Of a stretch of DNA of 6,091 nucleotides, positions 1 through 5,763 are shown one piece after another. Each line of letters opens with the position of its first letter. The stretch's first letter is position 1. The DNA is from Cytophagales bacterium (GTDB lineage: Bacteria > Bacteroidota > Bacteroidia > Cytophagales > Cyclobacteriaceae): NCBI GenBank assembly GCA_003500135.1, contig DNTA01000222.1, positions 1-6,091 of the forward strand. Direction: 5' to 3'. Under the pieces are notes generated by a model. The model was not told the origin of the DNA. It ran no database searches and worked only from the letters and a program-made list of their open reading frames with translations. The position numbers were made by a program, and so were the translations under genes.

Positions 1-398
1 CGGAATACACCAAGCATTTTGATACCAATGTGTACAGGCTGTTAAAAAAGGTAACTCCGGGGCCCTTTACGTTTATACTGGAAGCCAATAATAAATTGCC
101 CAGGGAATTAAAATTTCAAAGAAAGCAACTGGGCATTCGTATTCCGGATCATAATGTGCCTCGCCAATTGGTAGAAAAATTGGGACATCCCTTATTAAAT
201 TCTTCCATCAGAGATGAAGATACAGTTTTGGAATATATAACTGATCCTTCGCTTATATTGGAAAGATATGATGGCATGGTAGATATAGTAATTGACAGCG
301 GATATGGCGATAATCAGGCCTCGACTATAATAGACTGTACGAAGGATGATTTTGAAATTTTAAGAGAAGGCAAAGGAAAATTGGATTTGTTTGTTTAA
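1..398 (+). CDS. YciO-type Sua5/YrdC/TsaC family protein (L-threonylcarbamoyladenylate synthase family), 3' part
   Basis: This is the C-terminal 131 residues of a gene that begins left of the window; the frame is open from base 3 and ends at a TAA at 396-398. The visible part opens EYTKHFDTNVYRLLKK and carries TPGPFTFIL, then QLGIRIPDH, LLNSS, ASTIIDCT and a terminal REGKGKLDLF. From memory these line up with E. coli YciO (TPGNYTFIL, TIGMRVP, TTVIDLT, VVREGVGD). Family members are about 200 residues, so roughly 75 N-terminal residues are missing. The fold binds ATP and, in TsaC/Sua5, makes threonylcarbamoyl-AMP from threonine, bicarbonate and ATP for the t6A37 modification of tRNA in the cytoplasm. 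YciO-type members are a distinct branch and may not be the main t6A enzyme, so no gene symbol is given. The GTG at 30 is an internal codon, not a start. The gene is closed by the hairpin at 406-428. Confidence 0.88.
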   Translation, partial: EYTKHFDTNVYRLLKKVTPGPFTFILEANNKLPRELKFQRKQLGIRIPDHNVPRQLVEKLGHPLLNSSIRDEDTVLEYITDPSLILERYDGMVDIVIDSGYGDNQASTIIDCTKDDFEILREGKGKLDLFV

Positions 399-405
399 AA
401 ATAAA

Positions 406-428
406 AAAAGGGGCCGTTCGCCCCTTTT
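406..428. terminator. Bidirectional intrinsic terminator
   Basis: A perfect 9-bp stem, AAAAGGGGC (406-414) and GCCCCTTTT (420-428), encloses the 5-base loop CGTTC. It begins eight bases after the stop codon of the YciO-like gene. Read on the + strand the T-run is only four bases before GTAA. Read on the - strand the stem is followed by TTTTTTTATTTTT, a better terminator tail. It therefore probably ends transcription from both sides, which implies a leftward transcript from the small gene at 502-690. Confidence 0.88.
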
Positions 429-501
429 GTAACCCATTAAACCAAAATAATACAAAGAGGAATTGATTTAAATTCAATAGAATAACGACATTCTCTCTTT
501 A

Positions 502-690
502 TTATTTTATTACTTGAATAAAATTTTTAACAAAATTGTTTTCTATTGTTTTTAGGCTTATCTGATTTGTATACTGTTTTTGAATTTCCATTTGAAATGG
601 GTTGGTTTTCTCTCGATCAATAGATACCAAAGATATTCCAGCGATCATCAGGCCTGATAATAAAATGATATGTTTTTTGGCACGTTTCAT
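502..690 (-). CDS. Hypothetical small membrane or exported peptide, 62 residues
   Basis: No family is recognised. The peptide begins MKRAKKH, followed by an uncharged stretch at residues 8-24 (IILLSGLMIAGISLVSI), which fits a signal anchor or an uncleaved signal peptide. There is no lipobox cysteine and no clear signal peptidase I site. The remaining 38 residues (from DREKTN to the end, FIQVIK) are polar, rich in Lys, Asn and Gln, and without obvious motifs. The ATG at 690-688 is preceded by GTTAGCATGA with no Shine-Dalgarno sequence, which is usual in Bacteroidota. No TAnnTTTG element was found upstream. Support comes from the basic-hydrophobic-polar layout and from the terminator at 406-428, whose stronger T-run faces this direction. 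It is divergent from the phosphatase gene at 960. It could still be a chance ORF in AT-rich DNA. Confidence 0.42.
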   Translation of the reverse strand: MKRAKKHIILLSGLMIAGISLVSIDREKTNPFQMEIQKQYTNQISLKTIENNFVKNFIQVIK

Positions 691-743
691 TCATGCTAAC
701 AGGCTTCAATAGTCGTGCCAAAACTCAATTCGTGTAGTTTTGG
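672..743. repeat. Three-arm inverted-repeat cluster over the start of the small - strand gene
   Basis: TTTTGGCACG at 675-684 is perfectly repeated in inverse as CGTGCCAAAA at 714-723 (10 bp, 29-base loop). The same right arm, CCAAAACT at 718-725, is also perfectly inverted to AGTTTTGG at 736-743 (8 bp, 10-base loop). The two hairpins share the middle arm and so exclude each other. In a leftward transcript the long hairpin would hold the start codon of the 62-residue ORF (690-688) in its loop. The function is unknown; it may be a chance structure or a protein-binding site. Confidence 0.5.
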
Positions 744-931
744 GCCACTGAGGGCCTTGTTTTTAATCCGGTTGTTCTATTTCCGTACGAAATCGCACAT
801 ATTTGCGTGCGGAATGATACGATACATCATATTTGTGAAAAAGTCTGCCGGAAATAAAATAAGAATTGATTATTCAACTATTTTAATGGGCCGTGAATCT
901 CAAACAACTAGTGGATTTTGTAAATAAAAGA
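691..931. other. Divergent intergenic region with inverted repeats, no supported gene
   Basis: This stretch lies between the start of the small - strand ORF and the promoter of the phosphatase gene. Besides the cluster at 672-743, it holds a stem-loop with arms TTCCGTACG (781-789) and CGTGCGGAA (806-814). That stem has nine pairs including one T-G wobble, and is continued by AAAT/ATTT after a one-base bulge. The TATTTCCG at 778-785 can instead pair with CGGAAATA at 849-856 (8 bp, perfect). Smaller repeats are GGCC...GGCC (743-756) and ATGAT...ATCAT (814-830). The only long + strand reading frame, at 715-927, has no protein-like features. A small RNA or cis-regulatory leader is possible but unproven. 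Confidence 0.4.
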
Positions 932-939
932 TAACTTTG
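932..939 (+). promoter_or_regulatory. Bacteroidota-type -7 promoter element for the cNMP/PP2C gene
   Basis: TAACTTTG matches the Bacteroidota -7 consensus TAnnTTTG exactly and lies 20 bases before the ATG at 960. Initiation about seven bases downstream would give a leader of roughly 14 bases. No convincing -33 TTG is seen at the usual spacing: the TTTTG at 916-920 is too close. The TTTG half also forms a 6-bp inverted repeat, TTTGTA (936-941) with TACAAA (952-957), which could be an operator. Confidence 0.6.
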
Positions 940-959
940 TAGGGACTAGGTTACAAAAT

Positions 960-2177
960 ATGAATGTTGAACAATTACTTCATCAAATACCGATTTTTAA
1001 TGGTCTGGCACATGATCAGCTGGTAGAAGTATTGCCACTTCTAACCAGGGAGCAATACCCAACGCAACATATGATCATTAAGGAAGGTTCTCCTGGAGAT
1101 AGCCTGTTTATTGTAATTAGAGGTAGTGTTCGTGTAACCAAAAAAGCGGAAGATGGTGAGGATGTATTCATTAGCAATATGGTGCCAGGTGCGTATTTCG
1201 GTGAGTTAGCCCTTATTGACAAGCAACCGCGCTCTGCAAATGTTATTACCAATGAGCCTTCAACATTGCTTAGGTTGAGAAGGGATCTGTTTCATAATCT
1301 GCTAAGTTTAAACAAAGACTTCGCCGTTGTTTTTTATCGTAACTGTTTATTGGAAACCATCGCCCGAATCAGGGAAACAGCGAATAATTTCACCTATGCA
1401 CAGGGTGTATTGAGTAAAACAACCTCTCGACTCAACGAAATTGATGCGGATTTATCCAATGCAAAAGAAGTACAGGACTATTTGATCAACTCCAATGCAT
1501 TGAAGGAATGTAAGTCCATGATCAGTGGAGTACTCCATTCCTTTATTTACCTTCCTTATTTCGATGTTGGAGGTGACTTTGTAAATATCATTAAATACGA
1601 CGACCAACATATGGGCATCATTATTTCCGATGTCATGGGGCATGGCATTACCGCAGCGCTTTCAACGGGTGTTTTGAAAAGCGCCTTTTCGATTTATGCC
1701 AAAAAGTATGGCAGAAAACCGGTGGTACTTATGGAAAAGCTAAATGATCATTTTAGGGAACTTTTCACCAATCGTTTTGCTACCTGCTATTATGCACTGG
1801 TAGATATGGAGCAGCAAGCTGTTACGTTAGTAAAAGCCGGCCATGCGGCACCCCTTGTTTGGAGGTCTGAACATCAAACTTTCATTAATGTAAAAGGAAA
1901 TGGGCCTGGATTAGGAATTATGCCAAATCCGGTTTTTGAGGAGGAAAGACTTAAAATCCGGCTTGGCGATAAATTGTTATTTTACACTGATGGAATAGTG
2001 GAACAAAGAAATAGCGATGGAGTAATGTTTGGCCAGGAAAGGCTTAAAATGTCTTTTTATGAAACGGTAAGTCAAAGAAAAAGCGCTGTATTACAAGAGG
2101 TTTTTAATGAATTCAAGGGATTTTCCAAAGGTGTGAATTTCTGTGATGATATTACCATGCTATTGCTTGAGTTATAG
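960..2177 (+). CDS. Cyclic-nucleotide-binding domain / PP2C (SpoIIE-like) serine phosphatase
   Basis: This 405-residue cytoplasmic protein has no signal peptide or membrane segment. Residues 1-125 form a CRP-like cNMP-binding domain: IPIFNGL (10-16), the turn GSPGDSLFIVIRG (43-55) and the phosphate-binding cassette FGELAL (80-85) with PRSANV (90-95). Its Glu82 and Arg91 are in the usual ligand-contact positions. Residues 125-190 are a mostly helical linker. Residues 195-405 form the PP2C/SpoIIE phosphatase: VGGDF (203-207), SDVMGHG (223-229), AGHAAP (293-298), FYTDGIVE (341-348) and CDDITM (395-400). The four metal-ligand aspartates (206, 224, 344, 396) are present. In place of the usual GGDxxD the sequence has GGDFVN. 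Relatives dephosphorylate STAS-type anti-anti-sigma factors or similar phosphoserine proteins, so a cNMP-switched phosphatase is inferred. No STAS or anti-sigma kinase gene lies nearby, so the substrate cannot be named. The ATG at 960 fits the -7 element 20 bases upstream. Confidence 0.93.
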   Translation: MNVEQLLHQIPIFNGLAHDQLVEVLPLLTREQYPTQHMIIKEGSPGDSLFIVIRGSVRVTKKAEDGEDVFISNMVPGAYFGELALIDKQPRSANVITNEPSTLLRLRRDLFHNLLSLNKDFAVVFYRNCLLETIARIRETANNFTYAQGVLSKTTSRLNEIDADLSNAKEVQDYLINSNALKECKSMISGVLHSFIYLPYFDVGGDFVNIIKYDDQHMGIIISDVMGHGITAALSTGVLKSAFSIYAKKYGRKPVVLMEKLNDHFRELFTNRFATCYYALVDMEQQAVTLVKAGHAAPLVWRSEHQTFINVKGNGPGLGIMPNPVFEEERLKIRLGDKLLFYTDGIVEQRNSDGVMFGQERLKMSFYETVSQRKSAVLQEVFNEFKGFSKGVNFCDDITMLLLEL

Positions 2178-2207
2178 CCTTACTATTTAAAATAGTGTAT
2201 CGTTTGT

Positions 2208-2238
2208 GTTCAATCCACCGTTCGTTATTGAACGTTTT
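2208..2238 (+). terminator. Weak possible terminator after the phosphatase gene
   Basis: GTTCAAT (2208-2214) and ATTGAAC (2227-2233) form a perfect 7-bp stem with a 12-base loop. An alternative 5-bp stem, CGTTC (2219-2223) with GAACG (2230-2234), is followed directly by TTTT. The stem is short and AT-rich and the T-run is only four bases, so termination is probably partial at best. It lies 30 bases after the phosphatase stop codon and about 100 bases before the next gene. Confidence 0.35.
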
Positions 2239-2335
2239 CACCAAGCGCATATTATGTAAATAATTGATTTATAGACAGTTAATATTCTGGCATTTAATAT
2301 GTGTATAGATAAAGCGGATAAAAATTCGCAGTACC

Positions 2336-2671
2336 ATGAAACGATTAATTCTTAGTTTAACACTGAAATTATCCGCTATAACTTTAGTTTTATTATTCGT
2401 ATTGTCAGCCCGGGCTGATGATCTTGAAACCACTTCCAATCAAGAGGTATCCGAGTATACTATGGAACAGCAGATCTTGGAAGAATATTTTAATACTCAT
2501 CAGGAAGAAGTTAAGCCAATAATTCCAGAAGGAAGAATGGTGAAAGTTTATGATACCAAGGGCAATTTAATTGCACAGGGCAAAGAAAGTGAAGTAAGAA
2601 TGATTCAATGGATGAATCGATCAGACTACCTGACAGACATTGACGAATCGCTGATTTATATGATTGACTAA
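2336..2671 (+). CDS. Hypothetical exported protein, 111 residues
   Basis: No family is recognised. The N-terminus is a typical Sec signal peptide: MKRLILSLTLK, a hydrophobic core to about residue 23, then SARA with likely cleavage after Ala27. The predicted mature protein of about 84 residues is acidic, with the Glu-rich segment EQQILEEYFNTHQEE (44-58). A short VKVYDTKGNLIAQG segment (69-82) looks like a beta-hairpin. The C-terminus is DYLTDIDESLIYMID. No cysteine, lipobox, catalytic motif or sorting domain is seen. It probably ends in the periplasm. The ATG at 2336 has no Shine-Dalgarno sequence and no clear TAnnTTTG promoter in the 158 bases upstream, so weak readthrough from the phosphatase gene is possible. 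It is closed by the strong hairpin at 2696-2729. The coding call rests on the signal peptide, the length and the terminator placement. Confidence 0.75.
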   Translation: MKRLILSLTLKLSAITLVLLFVLSARADDLETTSNQEVSEYTMEQQILEEYFNTHQEEVKPIIPEGRMVKVYDTKGNLIAQGKESEVRMIQWMNRSDYLTDIDESLIYMID

Positions 2672-2695
2672 AGCAAACCCAACAATCCAACAACG

Positions 2696-2729
2696 AAAAA
2701 GGCGCCAATTACAACAGGCGCCTTTTTTT
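2696..2729. terminator. Bidirectional intrinsic terminator between convergent genes
   Basis: AAAAAGGCGCC (2696-2706) and GGCGCCTTTTT (2717-2727) form a perfect 11-bp stem around a 10-base loop, with a 7-base T-run (2723-2729) on the + strand and TTTTTCG on the - strand. It sits 24 bases after the stop of the small exported protein and 17 bases beyond the end of ppc, so it serves both. Confidence 0.92.
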
Positions 2730-2746
2730 ATGGAATATTTTAAAAA

Positions 2747-5518
2747 TCAGCCTGTGTTACGCATTGCTCCCGCTATGGCATTAATGGTCATAAGTAGGCT
2801 TATCAGTGTTTTCTCAGCTTTATCCGATTCGCCTTGCTGTTTCTCCATCCGCCACTTCCGAAGAAGGGAAACTTGCTTTTTATGCAAATGTGTCATAATG
2901 GAGGCTCGTAGTAAGTTTGAATAATAGTGTTGTTTACGCCGCTTTTGAATATCTTTCTCCAGAAGCAGGTGAAGCATTTTATTTGTTTTATGATATTCAT
3001 TCAAAAACAATTTCAGGAATTTTTTCCTGATTCCTTCATCGGTTACCAAATCTGCATATTCTTTCATGATACCCTCATCTGTAGCTGCAATACTGGTATC
3101 CACATTGGTCAATACGTAGCGAATAAATGGATCATGGTTTATGGCCTTTTTGAAAGCTTTGAATTCTTCTGGATTGTTTTTACTAAAATTTTCAAGGGTA
3201 CTACCTATACCATACCAACTGGTCATATTATACCGCGATTGGCTCCAACTAAAAACCCATGGTATTGCACGAAGGTCATCCAGGGTTTTGGAACCCGTTC
3301 TTCTTGAAGGCCTGCTACCAATTTTGCTCGATTCTATCGCATCAATAGGTGTGGCTTCCCTGAAAAAGTCGAGGAAGCCCTCTTTGTGAATGAGTTGGCT
3401 GTAGTGGTTTTTACTTTCCCTGGCCAAATTTTCAAGGGTATCGGCGAAAGGGTGTGCTTTCTTTTTAGTCAACTGGTTGTCAATCGTTTTTGATACCGCA
3501 CTTGATACCAGCAATTCCAGATTATAGCTGGCATTTATTTTATTGGCATATTTTTGTTCAATGGTTTCACCCTGCTCTGTCAGTCGTATGTCGCCGTTAA
3601 CTGTGGAATGTGGTAAGGCATTGATAAAATAATGAGTCGGGCCGGCGCCACGGCTTATTGACCCACCTTTGCCGTGAAAGAACCGAATATTCACACCGAA
3701 TTCTTCTCCCACTTCATGAAGCTTTGATTGGGCTTTAAACAGATGCCATTGAGAAGCCATTATCCCTCCATCTTTATTACTGTCACTGTAACCTACCATC
3801 ACTTGTTGTACGAGGCTTTGCTCTCCTTTTTCCTTTCGAATCCATTCCAGGCTTCTTTGCGTAACCGGATGGGCAAGGAAATCGCGCAAAATTTCCGGAC
3901 CATTTTCAAGGTCATCGATAGTCTCAAGAAGGGGCACAACAGGTATTTTACATACCAGTCCTTCTGGCGTATTAATGGTGAGGCCAACTTCACGAGCCAA
4001 TAAATAGACGGTTAACAAGTCGGATAAACTTCGCGTCATAGACACGATAAAGGAACCGAGCCCACTAATATCATAGCTGTCCACGTGTTTTTCTATTACA
4101 CGATAGCAGTCCAATACCGCTTTGGCATTTTCGCCAAGCGCCATATTGATATGGGTAAAAGGACGGTTCGACATCAATTCGCGATTGATGAATTTAAGCC
4201 TTTCAGTTTCATTTCCTTTCAAATATTTGTCGCCGTTTAAGGAAGAAGCATCGAGCAGTTGAGCCAGGGCCTTTTCATGGAATTGGCTGTTTTGTCGAAT
4301 GTCGATATGCGCCAAATGGAATCCTACCATGTCTACTAATCTCAGTGCATCGTTCAAATCGGAATAGGCAATGGATTTTGCGCCATATTTCAAAAGGGCC
4401 TCCTGCAAAACCTTCAAATCATTTTGCAGTTCCTTCGATTTCCTGTAACAACCCGGACTTTCATGGATCGCTGTTGCATGCTCCCTTGCTATATCAAGAG
4501 GCAGTTTTTTTAGCATTAGGTTTACAAATTGGCGATATACCTCCCCTTTATTTCTGGAAAACGCCTCTTCACCTTTTTCCCCGAGTTCCGATACCATTTC
4601 AGTAATACGATTTCTGACACTATATTCCGCTTCCTCGTAGTCTTGGGCAAAACTTAGGTTTTTTACCAGTTCGAGAAGTTTTCTGCGGATAACCACCAGT
4701 GCATTAAGCCTTAATCTTTGCAGGGTTTGTTCGGTTACCTCTGATGTCACCAAGGGATGGCCATCTCGATCGCCACCAACCCAGTTCCCAAAATTTATTT
4801 TAGGATAACTTGAAAAGGAATTGATCAATTCCGGGTCCATGCCTTCATTTTCCCATGCCTGACGCATTCTTCGGTCTATTATGGGTAAAACTTCGGGGAA
4901 TACATTTGTGAGATAGTAGATGATATTTCTTAATTCAGAACTGACATCTGGCTTTTCTTTATAGATCTCTCCCGTTTTCCAAAGCCTATAGAGCGCCCGT
5001 TTCATATTTTCACGGACATTCTCTTGTTCTTTTTTAGAATACATGGAGTTTTCGCGTTGCACCAATAGTAAATAGAGCTCGCGATGGTGTTCAAGTACCG
5101 TATGTCTTTTAGCCTCTGTTGGGTGGGCTGTGAGCACCGGCTCGACCCGTACCTTGCACATTCGATCAGCTATTTCCTCGGCTTTTATTTTTTTGCTATT
5201 TAATTTTTTTAAATTATCCGCCCACAAACCTGAAACACTACTGAGGTCCTTGTTTTCATGAGCCCTTCGGTTTTGAACGGCACCATTTACTTCAACCATA
5301 TTGATCAGCTGAAAAACAATTGAGTACAGTTGTATTTGTTTCGTTGTAAACTTATCGGGATTGAATTGTGTGTCCGTCTCTTCATTTATCCAAGGTATCT
5401 GATTGGCAATAGTTTCCTCTCCATTTTCTATCAGTACCTCTTTCAATGCCTCTAATAAAAATTGTAGGTCTTTATAGGGTTTCCCCAATTCCTTTTTTAC
5501 GAGTTCCAGTTCATTCAT
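2747..5518 (-). CDS. ppc: Phosphoenolpyruvate carboxylase
   Basis: This cytoplasmic enzyme carboxylates phosphoenolpyruvate with bicarbonate to oxaloacetate and phosphate (Mg-dependent), refilling the TCA cycle. The 923 residues compare with 883 in E. coli and run to the hallmark C-terminal RNTG. Motifs in order: VLTAHPTE with catalytic His132 (E. coli His138), GNWVGGDRDGHP (244-255), IDIRQNS (405-411), LLETIDDL with metal ligand Glu532, MVGYSDSNKDGG with Asp579 and Lys582, FFHGKGGSISRGAGPTH (613-629), GSRPSRR (734-740) and RAIPWVFSWSQSR (750-762). It belongs to the branch with SISRGAGPTH rather than the E. coli IGRGGAP form. Two positions differ from E. coli by my hand alignment: Lys617 replaces Arg581 in the glycine loop, and Asn805 replaces Lys773 of the aspartate-inhibition site. 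Arg623, Arg871 and the C-terminal Asn (E. coli Arg587, Arg832, Asn881) are kept. The ATG at 5518-5516 gives MNELELVKKE; no Shine-Dalgarno sequence is seen. The gene is monocistronic and divergent from the M61 gene. Confidence 0.97.
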   Translation of the reverse strand: MNELELVKKELGKPYKDLQFLLEALKEVLIENGEETIANQIPWINEETDTQFNPDKFTTKQIQLYSIVFQLINMVEVNGAVQNRRAHENKDLSSVSGLWADNLKKLNSKKIKAEEIADRMCKVRVEPVLTAHPTEAKRHTVLEHHRELYLLLVQRENSMYSKKEQENVRENMKRALYRLWKTGEIYKEKPDVSSELRNIIYYLTNVFPEVLPIIDRRMRQAWENEGMDPELINSFSSYPKINFGNWVGGDRDGHPLVTSEVTEQTLQRLRLNALVVIRRKLLELVKNLSFAQDYEEAEYSVRNRITEMVSELGEKGEEAFSRNKGEVYRQFVNLMLKKLPLDIAREHATAIHESPGCYRKSKELQNDLKVLQEALLKYGAKSIAYSDLNDALRLVDMVGFHLAHIDIRQNSQFHEKALAQLLDASSLNGDKYLKGNETERLKFINRELMSNRPFTHINMALGENAKAVLDCYRVIEKHVDSYDISGLGSFIVSMTRSLSDLLTVYLLAREVGLTINTPEGLVCKIPVVPLLETIDDLENGPEILRDFLAHPVTQRSLEWIRKEKGEQSLVQQVMVGYSDSNKDGGIMASQWHLFKAQSKLHEVGEEFGVNIRFFHGKGGSISRGAGPTHYFINALPHSTVNGDIRLTEQGETIEQKYANKINASYNLELLVSSAVSKTIDNQLTKKKAHPFADTLENLARESKNHYSQLIHKEGFLDFFREATPIDAIESSKIGSRPSRRTGSKTLDDLRAIPWVFSWSQSRYNMTSWYGIGSTLENFSKNNPEEFKAFKKAINHDPFIRYVLTNVDTSIAATDEGIMKEYADLVTDEGIRKKFLKLFLNEYHKTNKMLHLLLEKDIQKRRKQHYYSNLLRASIMTHLHKKQVSLLRKWRMEKQQGESDKAEKTLISLLMTINAIAGAMRNTG

Positions 5519-5540
5519 ATTTTTATGGGTTTGTCTTAGT

Positions 5541-5548
5541 CAAATATC
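5541..5548 (-). promoter_or_regulatory. Possible -7 element for ppc
   Basis: On the - strand this reads GATATTTG, one base from TAnnTTTG, and lies 22 bases before the ppc ATG. The spacing is similar to that at the phosphatase gene. No -33 TTG is evident upstream, so the call is tentative. Confidence 0.3.
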
Positions 5549-5647
5549 CCTTAAAAGTATAAAGAAGGATTTATTTGTTAAATCCCTTTTATAAATTTTT
5601 AATTTCGAGCCTTAAAAATAAAACAATAATAATTCAATAGTGCTTAA

Positions 5648-5655
5648 TAGTTTTG
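5648..5655 (+). promoter_or_regulatory. Possible -7 element for the M61 peptidase gene
   Basis: TAGTTTTG matches TAnnTTTG exactly. Initiation about seven bases downstream would leave a leader of about 100 bases before the ATG at 5764. No clear -33 element is seen. The rest of the 245-base divergent region (5519-5763) is AT-rich, with only minor repeats: TTTGCAAA at 5712-5719, and GAACAC at 5691-5696 and 5705-5710. Confidence 0.35.
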
Positions 5656-5763
5656 CTATTATTAAATCAATACCCCATCAACACGGATTTGAACACATGT
5701 AGAAGAACACGTTTGCAAAAATGTAATGTTTAACGCTATTTGCGCAGCTAAAATAAATGCCAC

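Noticed and set aside
446..506. Imperfect inverted repeat AATAAT/AAAGAG with CTCTTT/ATTATT, plus an inner GAATT...AATTC
   Set aside because: It is AT-rich, has a bulge and no T-run in a terminator position; the strong hairpin at 406-428 already explains termination here.
715..927. + strand reading frame of 70 codons beginning with GTG
   Set aside because: The product has no signal, domain or compositional pattern of a real protein, it crosses the inverted repeats, and it ends just before the phosphatase promoter; taken as chance.
1016..1643. - strand frames at 1016-1252 and 1452-1643
   Set aside because: Both are antisense to the phosphatase coding sequence, whose motifs are unmistakable in the + frame.
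2182..2196. Palindrome-like ACTATT...AATAGT just after the phosphatase stop codon
   Set aside because: The stem is six mostly A-T pairs with a 3-base loop and no T-run, so it is not credible as a terminator.
2511..2708. - strand frame of 65 codons opposite the small exported protein
   Set aside because: It runs from inside the terminator into the exported-protein gene and encodes nothing recognisable.
2664..4605. Several + strand reading frames of 82-126 codons opposite ppc (2664-2924, 2927-3307, 3141-3389, 3728-4003, 4345-4605)
   Set aside because: They lie antisense to a clearly conserved gene, or across the 2696-2729 terminator, and their products look like reverse-frame shadows.
5627..5664. 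TAATAAT...ATTATTA inverted repeat upstream of the M61 gene
   Set aside because: Repeats made only of A and T are expected by chance in such AT-rich DNA.
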